Assembly: GCF_048569485.1 (NCBI RefSeq)
Contig: NW_027445261.1
Coordinates: 682,001-746,000, forward strand
Direction of reading: 5' to 3'
Length of the DNA: 64,000 bases
DNA from: Anomaloglossus baeobatrachus
Lineage: Eukaryota > Chordata > Amphibia > Anura > Aromobatidae
Position numbers and translations under genes: made by a program. The notes under the pieces were generated by a model. It did no database searches and was not told the origin of the DNA. It was given only the letters and a program-made list of their open reading frames with translations. Every line of letters starts with the position of its first letter. The first letter of the stretch is position 1. This document shows, in pieces, positions 1-10,247 of the stretch.

Positions 1-765
1 ATTACAACTCAAAAACATCTCCCGGATCCGTGCTTTCCTTAACCAAGAATCAGCAAAAACATTAGTGCATGCCCTCATCATCTCCCGCCTCGACTACTGC
101 AACCTCCTGCTCTCTGGCCTCCCTTCCAACACTCTTGCACCCCTCCAATCTATCCTAAACTCTGCGGCCCGCTTAATCCACCTCTCCCCTCGCTACTCCC
201 CAGCCTCGCCACTCTGCCAATCCCTTCACTGGCTTCCCATCACCCAACGACTCCAGTTCAAAACACTAACCATGACATACAAAGCCATGCACAACCTGTC
301 TCCTCCCTACATCTGTGACCTAGTCTCCCGGTACCTACCTGCACGCAACCTCAGATCCTCACAAGATCTCCTTCTCTGCTCCTCCCTTATCTCCTCTTCC
401 CACAATCGCGTACAAGATTTCTCCCGTGCATCCCCCATACTTTGGAATGCTCTACCTCAGCACATCAGACTCTCCCCTACCGTGGAAAGCTTCAAGAGGA
501 ACCTCAAGACCCACCTCTTCCAACAAGCCTATAACCTACAACAGCCCTCAGTCCAGTAGACCACTGCGCAACCAGCTCTGTCCTCACCTATTGTACCATC
601 ACCCATTCCCTGTAGACTGTAAGCCCTCGCGGGCAGGGTCCTCTCTCCTCCTGTACCAGTCTGTTATGTACTGTTAATGATTGTTGTACGTATACCCTTT
701 CACTTGTAAAGCGCCATGGAATAAATGGCGCTATAATAATAAATAATAATAATAATTATAATAAT
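1..765 (+). mobile_element. 3' part of an L2/CR1-type LINE, cut by the window edge
   Basis: The plus strand from 65 to 559 encodes the C-terminal region of a LINE reverse transcriptase. The motifs SRLDYCN, LLSGLP, LHWLP, TYKAMH, PPYICDL and the FKRNLKTHLF tail are typical of L2/CR1 relatives. It is followed by a short 3' UTR and an ata/aat-rich tail at 720-765, typical of LINEs that end in microsatellite-like tails. The complete inserted piece is visible in the right arm (62579-63606), so this one is only cut by the window start. It sits inside the 138-bp tandem array of hAT-B. Confidence 0.85.
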
Positions 766-1880
766 GGCTTACTTATAATTAGTTGGAGTGTGCAACGCAG
801 GCAGATGCGCTCTGCAAATGTCTTGGCACTAGTGGGACTATAGCAAGGTCCAATAGCCACGTATAGGATGCCACTAGGTACACTGAGTGTTTGCTAGTAT
901 AATGGCTTACTTATAATTAGTTGGAGTGTGCAACGCAGGCAGATGCGCTCTGCAAATGTCTTGGCACTAGTGGGACTATAGCAAGGTGCAATAGCCACGT
1001 ATAGGATGCCACTAGGTACACTGAGTGTTTGCTAGTATAATGGCTTACTTATAATTAGTTGGAGTGTGCAACGCAGGCAGATGCGCTCTGCAAATGTCTT
1101 GGCACTAGTGGGACTATAGCAAAGTCCAATAGCCACAGATAGGATGCCACTAGGTACACTGAGTGTTTGCTAGTATAATGGCTTACTTATAATTAGTTGG
1201 AGTGTGCAACGCAGGCAGATGCGCTCTGCAAATGTCTTGGCACTAGTGGGACTATAGCAAAGTCCAATAGCCACGTATAGGATGCCACTAGGTACACTGA
1301 GTGTTTGCTAGTAAAATTGCTTAGTTTAAAAAAGTTGGAGTGTGCAATGCAGGCAGACGTGCTCTGCAAATGTCTTTGCACTAGTGGGACTATAGCAAAG
1401 TCCAATAGCCACAGATAGGATGCCACTAGGTACACTGAGTGTTTGCTAGTATAATGGCTTACTTATAATTAGTTGGAGTGTGCAACGCAGGCAGATGCGC
1501 TCTGCAAATGTCTTGGCACTAGTGGGACTATAGCAAAGTCCAATAGCCACGTATAGGATGCCACTAGGTACACTGAGTGTTTGCTAGTATAATGGCTAAG
1601 TTAAAATTAGTTGGAGTGTGCAACGCAGGCAGATGCGCTCTGCAAATGTCTTGGCACTAGTGGGACTATAGCAAAGTCCAATAGCCACGTATAGGATGCC
1701 ACTAGGTACACTGAGTGTTTGCTAGTAAAATTGCTTAGTTTAAAAAAGTTGGAGTGTGCAATGCAGGCAGACGTGCTCTGCAAATGTCTTTGCACTAGTG
1801 GGACTATAGCAAAGTCCAATAGCCACAGATAGGATGCCACTAGGTACACTGAGTGTTTGCTAGTATAATGGCTTAGTTAT
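762..1880. repeat. 138-bp tandem array of hAT-B (about 8 units)
   Basis: Units of about 138 bp share the core ccactaggtacactgagtg and end in gtttgctagt. Two subtypes alternate: one with cttacttataattagttgg-type starts and one with gcttagtttaaaaaagttgg-type starts. A three-unit (414-bp) period is visible, since long reading frames starting at 1193 and 1607 on the minus strand are identical. The short frames on the minus strand are by-products of the repeat and not genes. Confidence 0.95.
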
Positions 1881-2693
1881 AATGAGTTGGAGTGTGCAGA
1901 GGACAGGAGGGTACAGTGGCAGGATTGTGGTGCTCTGGGTAGAGGAATGGAAGCCTGCCTTTCTATTCCCTCCTAATGGTGAAATGCAGGGAGGAAATCC
2001 CTGACCTTGGCTACACAGATGCTGTTGCTGTTTGCAGGACCTGTCACCTATGGCTCTCTGACCCTGCCGGTTTGAGTCCTTAAAAGGACTGCTATAAAGT
2101 GCTCTCCCTATGCTGTCTAACGCTGTGTATGCAGCGCATACAGCTGTATCGGCTATAGGACTCAGGAGGACGGAGCTGCGACAGTGATGTCTGACACCAA
2201 AGACGCAGAAGGCAGATAATGGCGTCCGTGAAGAAAATGTCCGGTTTTATAATGCAGGGACATGTGACATGCAGATCCTATCACACATGCCGTTGCTTCT
2301 CTGGCTCAAAGTCAACTTAGCTGTGTGTGTGTCTGTGATTGGCTGACATGCTGGCCCGCCCCACAAGACGCGCGCACTTAGGGAAGGAAGACAAGAAAAA
2401 AAAAAAAAAATGGCGATCGCCATTATAGAAACAGCAGTGATCTGAAGGCGCTGTTCACGCACACTATACACTGAAATGTGATAATAGTTTGATTCACAGA
2501 GTGACTTACACTATTACAGCAGAAACCAAGCTATGATTTAGCTGTTTTTTGGCTGCTAGAACCGTTCTCGAACGTTTCTAGAACTATCGAGCTTTTGCAA
2601 AAAGCTCGAGTTCTAGTTCGATCTAGAACATGCCCCAAAATCACTCGAGCCTAGAACTGGAGAACCACGAACCACGAACCGCGCTCAACTCTA
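1881..2693. other. Terminal noncoding region of hAT-B with subterminal inverted motifs
   Basis: About 800 bp nearly identical to 38691-39496. It holds an A run at 2396-2410, the palindrome gcgatcgc at about 2413-2420, and clustered short palindromes near the end (ctagaaccgttctcgaacg, agctttttgcaaaagct-like). It closes with repeats of the type gaaccacgaacc. Clusters of short repeats just inside the termini are the usual transposase-binding region in hAT elements. That role is inferred here. No coding sequence was recognised. Confidence 0.7.
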
Positions 2694-2945
2694 TCCAGGA
2701 GCTTTGGTTCCCTGAGTTTCCAATAGCAAATGTCTAGAAAAAACTCTGTCCATTGGCACAACTCAGCAAGAAAACGAGAAGACCGAGAAGATATATTTCA
2801 TTTATCTTAATGCCACCTTCTTAACAGCACTAAACCCTTCTATTATGTCCCTTAGCCTTTTGAGCTTATCCTCTGGTAAGCGGAAGACCATGCCTCTGGT
2901 ATCGATCTCAGTGCCTAAAAACTGTATTATAGTAGCCAATCAGAA
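2694..2945 (-). mobile_element. DIRS-type reverse transcriptase scrap
   Basis: Read on the minus strand, the fragment gives a stretch like LGTEIDTRGMVFRLPEDKL, then a short gap, then PMDRVFSRHLLLETQG. This matches the region of DIRS/Ngaro reverse transcriptases where FRLPxDKL precedes the VxPMGRxFxRRL block. It is a broken fossil with several interruptions. hAT-B was inserted directly into it at 2693/2694, so it is older than that hAT. No recombinase part is seen here. Confidence 0.7.
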
Positions 2946-3069
2946 TACAAAAGGATGCATAGGAAGCGTGACTTTATTTCAATATTTTAAAACAATCCAA
3001 TAAAATGAAGAAAAGTCACTCATACAAGATCCACAGAAGTTGTATAATACATACATAAATCAAAACACT

Positions 3070-3300
3070 ATAAGGCCTGTTTCACACGTCAGTGATTCTG
3101 GTACGTTTGTGCTTTTTTTTAAACATAACAGAATCACTGAGATACGCAGATCCATTATAATGAATGGGTCTGCTCACACATCAGTGATTTTTCACTGCAC
3201 GTGTCTCCGTGCGGCGTACCCGCGTGTCCGTGATTGCTGCACGGAGACATGTCCATTTTTTTCTGGCATCACTGATAGGATGTCCATAAGGTGGCAGCAG
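3070..3300. mobile_element. MITE-like fragment with one recognisable end
   Basis: It starts near 3072 with taaggcctgtttcacacgtc, the style of terminus seen in Harbinger-like and hAT-like MITEs of amphibians. The short motif atcactga recurs inverted at 3123-3142 and 3264-3276, and acggagac recurs as inverted copies. No matching second terminus or target duplication was found, so the family call is weak. A frame of 116 codons over 3040-3390 is not supported as a gene. Confidence 0.4.
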
Positions 3301-3439
3301 AGCATAACAGAAAAAGGTGCCTATTGTGCACTGAAAAGACCCAATGTGATGCACCAGACATATAGAGCCCTAATGGATTCACAAATATAAGATATATCAT
3401 GAATGACTACTGCATAATGAACGCTAGCATGAAAAAAGA

Positions 3440-4402
3440 AAGGAATCCATAAAAATAAATAATAAATGGTGCACATATGTTAGAGCCCCACCGAAGGACA
3501 AAAAAAGTCTGATGGAAATAGAGAGCATATAGGAACAATAAGAATGTGCAACAGAGAGGAAGGTGAGAATGCAGGATCAATCACTGCCTGTCAGATATTA
3601 ATAATCAGGGAAATAACTCTGGAGCAGACGCACAAATTAGGGTCTTACCTGGTAAGGTAACAAATAATTAATAGTAGTTGCACTCACCTATTAAGGTTGT
3701 GCCAGTCACAACCCCTAAATGCACGTTACAAATGGCGACAGCCGCAGCCCCTAGTAGAAGAGCAATAACGTATAGGAGGAAAATCGGGTGCGTGCCGCGC
3801 TGTCACCAAAGGAAACTGATGTTAATTATTTCATCTCTTTATTCTTTTTTCCGGTCAATGTGTTTCAGAGATCACTGTCTCCTTCATCAGGGCAAAAAAA
3901 GAACAGTATGCAATCAAAGGAGGAAGAACCTCTATATATACACATATGGAGCTACGTCAGAGGACTGACTGCTGTATTTCAAATACTGCCGGGATGGTCA
4001 ACTGTTACAATACCGGCCATAAAAGTTCTCAAGTGATATATTGAGAAACATTTATAAAATCACTGGGGTATAGTGTTTCAAATTTCATCAGCTTTTTGAG
4101 ACAAAAATCAGAAAAAGAAGAAGAAGAAGGACAAAATGAAAAAAAGAAAAAAAAGAAGAAAAAAAAAACAAAAAGGGAGCATTGAGCTCCAGACCCTGTA
4201 TTGAGTCTTAGAAGTGTAGTGACAAGTGCATCTGTCCACAACCCTGTAAGGGTGAACGGGATGACGGACAAGAAAAATTATGTTCGTGGCAAAAAATGGT
4301 GGTGTTGCTATATAAAATTGCATTAAGAATAAAGAAAGGAAAAATTTCTTTATAAAAGTAGTGAAGAAAAAAGTGGAAAAAAGGGGAGTGTAAGCCATTT
4401 TA
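3440..4402 (-). mobile_element. Penelope-like element terminal region (part 1, split by hAT-A)
   Basis: AT-rich noncoding sequence that includes a hammerhead-like core on the minus strand (3862-3890). PLEs are known to carry hammerhead motifs in their pseudo-LTRs. A purine-rich GAA/AAAG tract covers 4108-4172. The sequence resumes after hAT-A at 9069, shown by the ctaataaa target duplication on either side. No reverse transcriptase or GIY-YIG coding part was recognised in this copy, so the PLE call rests on the ribozyme-like motif. Confidence 0.5.
3855..3895 (-). ncRNA. Hammerhead-ribozyme-like motif
   Basis: On the minus strand the conserved core CTGATGA (3890-3884) is followed by a helix-II-like pair (GGAGA with TCTCT around a six-base loop) and then GAAAC (3866-3862). 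These are the two invariant core blocks of a hammerhead, at the right spacing. The expected cleavage triplet after GAAAC is not canonical, so activity is doubtful. The right-arm copy is at 59444-59484. Confidence 0.5.
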
Positions 4403-4567
4403 CTAATAAATAGTGATGAGCGAGCATGCTTGTTACTACTCGGTACTCGCACGAGTATCACTGTACTCGGTCTACTCGACGGGGACCGAGTAATCTCGCG
4501 ATACTCGTGCTGTACTCGTGGTCTTCATCCCTGCATGTTGGCGCTCTTTTGAGAGCCAGCCCTCATG

Positions 4568-4700
4568 CAGGGATTGGCTGGCAGACCACTGCAATGCCAC
4601 AGCCCTGTTAGTTGTGGAATTGCAGTGATTGGCCGGCCTGCACAGCGTGACCGAGCCTTTATACCGGCGGGCGCGCTGTGCTCTGCTCACAGCTATCCAG
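4568..4700 (+). promoter_or_regulatory. Putative hAT-A promoter (inverted CCAAT and TATA)
   Basis: GC-rich stretch with two ATTGG (inverted CCAAT) motifs at about 4570-4575 and 4628-4632, and a TATA-like TTTATA at 4658-4663 in a ggcgggcgcgc context. Spacing suits a start site around 4690. It lies upstream of the tandem 5' leader and the transposase start at 6236. Function is inferred from motifs only. Confidence 0.45.
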
Positions 4701-5104
4701 ACAGTCAGTGCAGGGAGAGGGTCGCTGCTTCAGGGAAAGGTTTGCGGCCCTTTATAGCTATTTCCGTAGCAGGGCTGCAAACAGTGTGACCAAAAGTCCT
4801 TCTCAGGACTATTCTAGTTGTATACAGGCAGGCAGGGTATAGCCAGGTCGGAGTACAGTAGCAGAGTCCTTCTCAGGACTATTGTTGCTGTATACAGGCA
4901 GGGTATAGCCAGGTTGGAATACAGGCTAGTGACCAAAAGAGTCCTTGTCAGGACTATTGTAGCAGTATACAGGCAGGCAGGCAGGCAGGCAGGCAGGGTA
5001 TATAGCCATTCCTAGTGGTGACCATATACCAGCCTTCATCATATCTGGGGCTGGTGTACACAGTCTAAAACAGTCCTGATAGTGTCAGACTTCTCAGCAA
5101 TTGT

Positions 5105-6170
5105 CGCTCCTAAAACCTGTTAGGTTCTTAGTGCGTCCGTGCTTGCATTTAAAAACCGCACGTGTGTGCCTGTCGGTGGCAGCGTACAGGTGCACTTGTG
5201 TGCGTTTTTACCAAACTATTATATAACGCACAAGTGTAGTGTATAATACACGTCAGTCAGCAGTGGCTGATAGTGTCAGAGTTCTCGTCATTAATTTTTG
5301 CTCCTAAAACCTGTGTTAGGTTCTTAGTGCGTCCGTGCTTGCATTTAAAAACCGCACGTGTGTGCCTGTCGGTGGCAGCGTACAGGTGCACTTGTGTGCG
5401 TTTTTACCAAACTATTATATAACGCACAAGTGTAGTGTATAATACACGTCAGTCAGCAGTGGCTGATAGTGTCAGAGTTCTCGTCATTAATTTTTGCTCC
5501 TAAAACCTGTGTTAGGTTCTTAGTGCGTCCGTGCTTGCATTTAAAAACCGCACGTGTGTGCCTGTCGGTGGCAGCGTACAGGTGCACTTGTGTGCGTTTT
5601 TACCAAACTATTATATAACGCACAAGTGTAGTGTATAATACACGTCAGTCAGCAGTGGCTGATAGTGTCAGAGTTCTCGTCATTAATTTTTGCTCCTAAA
5701 ACCTGTGTTAGGTTCTTAGTGCGTCCGTGCTTGCATTTAAAAACCGCACGTGTGTGCCTGTCGGTGGCAGCGTACAGGTGCACTTGTGTGCGTTTTTACC
5801 AAACTATTATATAACGCACAAGTGTAGTGTATAATACACGTCAGTCAGCAGTGGCTGATAGTGTCAGAGTTCTCGTCATTAATTTTTGCTCCTAAAACCT
5901 GTTAGGTTCTTAGTGCGTCCGTGCTTGCATTTAAAAACCGCACGTGTGTGCCTGTCGGTGGCAGCGTACAGGTGCACTTGTGTGCGTTTTTACCAAACTA
6001 TTATATAACGCACAAGTGTAGTGTATAATACACGTCAGTCAGCAGTGGCTGATAGTGTCAGAGTTCTCATCATTAATTTTTGCTCCTAAAACCTGTTAGG
6101 TTCTTAGTGCGTCCGTGCTTGCATTTAAAAACCGCACGTGTGTGCCTGTCGGTGGCAGCGTACAGGTGCA
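5105..6170 (+). repeat. 196-bp tandem array in the hAT-A 5' leader (6 units)
   Basis: The anchor ttcttagtgcgtccgtgc occurs six times, about 193-197 bp apart, from about 5127 to 6102. Each unit carries taaaaaccgcacgtgtgtg and a tataacgcacaagtgtagtg segment. The last unit diverges and passes into the transposase start. The right arm has five anchors, which accounts for the 198-bp change in alignment offset. The array also reads open in the transposase frame, giving a spurious N-terminal extension. Confidence 0.95.
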
Positions 6171-6235
6171 CAATTTGCACAAACTTTGATATAACGCCCA
6201 AGTCTAGTGAATACACGTCAGCACAGCATTGCAAA

Positions 6236-7657
6236 ATGCGCAAGGGCGTTGGCAAGGAACAAGGAAGTGGACGTGATGGTGGTGCAGGCAGAGGCCGAGG
6301 TCGTGGGCAAGCTCTAATTTTGCCACAACAAAGGGCCACATCTAGTCGCTCGCACGTCCTGTCCCAAATTCTTGGGGACCGCAGCAGTACACCGCTCTTG
6401 AACCAAGACCAGTGTCAACAGGTTGTTAGTTGGATAGCGGATAATGCTTCCAGTCAGATTGGCACCACCACAAACACTCTGTCTTCCACACGGTCAAGTG
6501 TCAGTAGCCGTGATACTGCACCGCACATTTCAGAACCTGATCCTCCTTCCTACCACAAGGCTGAGTACACGTCCTCGGACATTAATGATCTCACACTTGG
6601 ACACTCGGAAGAGCTGTTCACGTTTCCATTCGCACATTCTGGCCTCTCGCCAGCTCATGTTGAAGTGGGTCATGAGGAGATCGTATGTACAGATGGCCAA
6701 ATATTTGAGCAGCCACGTTCTCACGAAGTTGGCAACGTGTCTCAACAAGGGGTGGACGATGATGAGACACAATTGTCAGGAAGTCAGGAGGAGGAGCAGG
6801 GTGCGGAAGAGGAAGACGACGTGGTGGATGATCCAGTAACTGACCCAACCTGGCAGGAGGATATGCAGAGCGAGGACAGCAGTGCACAGGGGGAGGGAGG
6901 CGTAGCATCCCAACAGGCAGTAAGAAGCAGGGTGGTGGCTCCAGGCAGAAGTCAGGCAACCGTTCCCCGGAACAACAACACGACACAAGGTGCCTGTACA
7001 AATGTTAGGTCTTCCCGAGTCTGGCAGTTTTTTAAGTTGGATCCAGATGATTCTAAAAAGGCCATTTGCAACACCTGCCGTGCCAGCATCAGCAGGGGTA
7101 CCAAAACTAGCAGCCTGACCACCACCAGCATGATCAGGCACATGTCAGCCAAGCACCCGACTTTGTGGGAAGTACAACAGAGTCGAGGAGCAGTGCTTGC
7201 TAATGTCACTGCTACGTCTTCGCTGGTTGTGCATGCGAGCCAATCCCCTGTCCATGCTGCCTGCGAACAAGCCTCCTCCGGTCCTGCACCTGCAGTTGCC
7301 TACTCAGAAATAACACCATCATCAAGCACGTCCTTGTCCCAGCGCAGCGTTCAGTTATCCATTCAGCAAACCTTTGAACGCAGGCGCAAATACACTGCCA
7401 ACACCCCACATGCCACAGTTCTAAATGCTAACATTTCGCGACTGCTTGCGCTGGAAATGTTGCCTTTTAGGCTGGTGGAGACAGAAGCATTCCGCGACCT
7501 GATGGCGGCAGCTGTCCCACGTTACTCGGTCCCCAGCCGCCACTATTTCTCCCGGTGTGCCGTCCCCGCGTTGCATAACCACGTGTCACAAAACATCACA
7601 CGTGCCCTGAACAACGCTGTTTCACCCAAAGTCCACCTAACCACAGACACATGGTGA
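6236..7657 (+). CDS. hAT transposase, N-terminal half with BED zinc finger (truncated)
   Basis: The chosen start is the ATG at 6236 (context aaaatgcgc). The frame is open upstream to 6080 but there it only translates the 5' tandem repeat. The protein opens with a Gly/Arg-rich stretch, then a long acidic, Ser/Gln-rich region, then a BED-type zinc finger (C278, C281 and a HxxxxH pair within MIRHMSAKH) used for DNA binding. After a Ser-rich linker it enters the start of the transposase core (LLALEMLPFRLVET) and stops right at the TTDTW motif that holds the first catalytic Asp. The rest of the RNase-H-like core and the C-terminal dimerisation domain are missing. Related hAT proteins, such as that at 27938-30882 here, continue TTDTWTS. 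So this is an internally deleted, non-autonomous derivative, inactive as a transposase by inference. Confidence 0.85.
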   Translation: MRKGVGKEQGSGRDGGAGRGRGRGQALILPQQRATSSRSHVLSQILGDRSSTPLLNQDQCQQVVSWIADNASSQIGTTTNTLSSTRSSVSSRDTAPHISEPDPPSYHKAEYTSSDINDLTLGHSEELFTFPFAHSGLSPAHVEVGHEEIVCTDGQIFEQPRSHEVGNVSQQGVDDDETQLSGSQEEEQGAEEEDDVVDDPVTDPTWQEDMQSEDSSAQGEGGVASQQAVRSRVVAPGRSQATVPRNNNTTQGACTNVRSSRVWQFFKLDPDDSKKAICNTCRASISRGTKTSSLTTTSMIRHMSAKHPTLWEVQQSRGAVLANVTATSSLVVHASQSPVHAACEQASSGPAPAVAYSEITPSSSTSLSQRSVQLSIQQTFERRRKYTANTPHATVLNANISRLLALEMLPFRLVETEAFRDLMAAAVPRYSVPSRHYFSRCAVPALHNHVSQNITRALNNAVSPKVHLTTDTW

Positions 7658-7817
7658 CGATTATCTCGAGAGTGCAAAGTAGCCAAATGAAACTTTTACT
7701 GGATTTCCACTTACTTTATCAAATCTCATCTCCACCACAGTTTGCATCTGTTATAGTTTTGGAGAAAATTGTGGTCATTTCATTTTTGCGCGAATGTGTT
7801 CAGATTCCTTTTTTATT

Positions 7818-8530
7818 GCCCTGCCTAAGGGCTATACTATAATACACCCACTTCCTGACAATGGACACTTCAGGTTTACAGGCCCTCATGCACGTCTCTA
7901 TCCAGGGACAACGTGGAGCCTCCCAATTTTTGGCTGCCCTGCCTAAGGGCTATACTATAATACACCCACTTCCTGACAATGGACACTTAATGTTTTGAGG
8001 CCCTCATGCATGTCTCTATCCAGGGACAACGTGGAGCCTCCCAATTATTGGCTGCCCTGCCAAAGGGCTATACTACAAAAGACCCACTTCCTTCCAATGG
8101 GCACTTCAGGTTTACAGGCCCTCATGCACGTCTCTATCCAGGGACAACGTGGAGCCTCCCAATTTTTGGCTGCCCTGCCAAAGGGCTATACTACAAAAGA
8201 CCCACTTCCTTCCAATGGGCACTTCAGGTTTACAGGCCCTCATGCACGTCTCTATCCAGGGACAACGTGGAGCCTCCCAATTTTTGGCTGCCCTGCCTAA
8301 GGGCTATACTATAATACACCCACTTCCTGACACTGGACACTTAATGTTTTGAGGCCCTCATGCACGTCTCTATCCAGGGACAACGTGGAGCCTCCCAATT
8401 TTTGGCTGCCCTGCCTAAGGGCTATACTACAATAGACCCACTTCCTTACAATGGGCACTTCAGGTTTACAGGCCATCATGCACATCTGTATGCAGGGGCA
8501 TTGGTGAACCTCACAATTTTGGACTGCCCT
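7818..8530 (+). repeat. 118-bp tandem array in hAT-A (about 6 units)
   Basis: Units begin near gccctgccnaagggctatac and contain gggacaacgtggagcctccc. Copies lie near 7915, 8033, 8151, 8269 and 8388, with a degraded last unit reaching about 8530. Two unit versions alternate (ctataatacacccacttcctga versus ctacaaaagacccacttcctt types). The 100-codon frames across it are repeat by-products. The right arm has lost this array in its deletion. Confidence 0.9.
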
Positions 8531-9068
8531 GGCAAAGGAAAATACTACAAAGACTCAGTTCCTCAAAATGGGCACATTAGACTCAGAGGCCTTTATGTAC
8601 GTCTCTTCTCAGGGACATCGGAGTGCCACACAATGTTTTACGTAAAATCTTTCATGTATTGATCTCAAAAAGTAACATACATTAGCTCTATCTCACTATT
8701 GGGTATGTGCCCTTAACATTTCCGCTATGAAAAATCATTTTGGTGTCATTTTGGAAGGTTTTCTGGTGAGTCCGTAAAAATGGCGTAAAACGCGGACAAA
8801 ATTATTCACAGCTGTGACTTTTGAGTGATAAATGCTTCAAGGGGTCTTCCCCATGCTGTTGCCATGTCATTTGAGCACTCTTCAGAGACTTTTGTGCCAT
8901 TTTTAGGGTTTCTACATGCTGCCGGTGGTCATTTCACAAAAATACTCGGGTCTCCCATAGGATAACATTGGGCTCGGTGCTCGGGCCGAGTACACGAGTA
9001 TCTTGGGAGGCTCGGCCCGAGCTTCGAGCACCCGAGTTTTTTAGTACTCGCTCATCACTACTAATAAA

Positions 9069-9578
9069 CCTAAAAAATAAAAATAAATTGAATAAAAATC
9101 ATGAATGTTGTGTTATAACAGGAAATTCGGTGTAAGAATGAATATCCGGGATGAGAGTTCAGCGAATGAGTTATAGAAATTGTTACAAAAAGGAGTGTGT
9201 ACGGTTTATGCGTAAATTTTCAGAATGCGTACATGAAAATTATATGTATGTGAGAATGTCCCCCATGCTTTGTAAAAAGTTATTTATGAAAATGTAAATA
9301 AGATATATAAAAATGCCTAATTATTTATAATTTATGAGAAAGATATATATGTATGGAAGAATGTTATAAGGTGTCCAAGAACCATAAAGAAAAAGGGTGC
9401 ATATATAATGTTAGAGGTCTAGAGTTCCACCAGGCTATATCACCCCTAAAGAAATAGAAAGAAGACCTTACTACCTGTGTACCCCAAAAAAAGCTATATT
9501 TCTTAGCCAGGATTATGGTGGAGATATGCACAAGTGAAATAAGAATATAAAGTAATACAATAAGATTATAAAACCAAT
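9069..9578 (-). mobile_element. AT-rich remnant continuing the PLE-like region (part 2)
   Basis: Follows directly on the hAT-A target duplication, so it was contiguous with 3440-4402 before that insertion. It is strongly AT-rich, with repeated tatataaa/gatatata words. No coding sequence, RNA gene or terminal repeat was recognised. It ends at the insertion of the Gypsy chromovirus. Confidence 0.4.
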
Positions 9579-9583
9579 ATGTG

Positions 9584-10223
9584 TGTAATACTATTGTATG
9601 TTTTGAGGATTTCGATAGCGTTAGGGCAATGACAACCAGAGACGAGTTTGTGGTACAAGATGTTTATAATATGTAACCACGGTAGATACACAGCGGAAAT
9701 ACACAAAACACATGAAAATACCTTTCTGAAACGGAGCGAAGGGGATTCCCGGGGCCACGCACCGGACTCCCCCAGGGAGACCACCAGAGCGAACCCCTAT
9801 ACAGGGACTGTCCGGCAATCAACCCCGGAAGGCCTAAATGCGCCGCAGCCGGGACACAAGGGGCAAGTGGTAAAGTCCAGAAGTGTCCGTACGGGATGAA
9901 AGTCCAGAATGGTTATGAGCCGGAAGAAACCGGGCAGACGTGCTGACCAAAGACGGCAGACGGAGTCCGGGCACAGCTTGAAGAAACCGGGTATGGTCCA
10001 GAGTCGGTCGGTAGACTTTCAGGAGGATCCAAAGGTAATCAAGAAGTAGCAGCAGCAGCAAAGCAGGAGCACACAGCAAGCCGTATACTCAGGCACTGGA
10101 CTAGGCTTAGAGGCGGCCTTTTAAGCAGCTGGACAGGAAGTAGGGCAACAGAACATAAAACTCCATGTTAACCGAGGGCAAGCTCATGCAAAAAAGAGAA
10201 CTGGAAAACCCGGAAACCTGACA
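9584..10223 (-). repeat. 3' LTR of the Gypsy chromovirus
   Basis: Starts tgtaatactattg on the plus strand and ends aaacctgaca. It pairs with 14669-15310. Being downstream of the minus-strand coding frame, it is the 3' LTR. The preceding five bases are atgtg. Confidence 0.92.
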
Positions 10224-10247
10224 TTACTCCCCCCCCCAGAAACGGCC

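Larger units (their letters stand above)
1..2693. mobile_element. hAT-B, distal portion with right terminus
   Basis: The sequence ends at 2693 with a hAT-type terminus reading cgctcaactcta, whose reverse complement tagagttgagcg matches the right end of hAT-C at 39496. The 8 bases after it (tccaggag) are the expected target duplication, but the partner lies outside the window. Inside are the 138-bp array and an 800-bp noncoding terminal region, both also found at 35190-39496. No transposase is visible in the part present. The element was inserted into a DIRS reverse-transcriptase fossil. Confidence 0.8.
4411..9060 (+). mobile_element. hAT-A, complete-ended hAT transposon with a truncated transposase
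   Basis: The left end is tagtgatgagcgag, the right end reads ctcgctcatcacta, and a perfect 8-bp target duplication ctaataaa lies at 4403-4410 and 9061-9068. Subterminal regions at both ends are crowded with ctcgg/ccgag and actcg motifs, likely transposase-binding repeats. Internally: promoter-like region, short 5' repeats with gtatacaggcagg (4795-5010), a 196-bp array, a BED-finger transposase N-terminal half, a 118-bp array, and about 530 bp of noncoding tail. The missing C-terminal half makes it non-autonomous. Confidence 0.93.

Noticed and set aside
1193-1849. 80-codon frames on the minus strand in the 138-bp array (also 61491-62147 and 38447-38653)
   Set aside because: By-products of repeat units. 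The translated word VASYLWLLDFAIVPL recurs in each unit and ends wherever the unit changes.
4029-4461. Phe-rich frame suggesting a membrane peptide
   Set aside because: It is the translation of a GAA/AAAG-rich tract.
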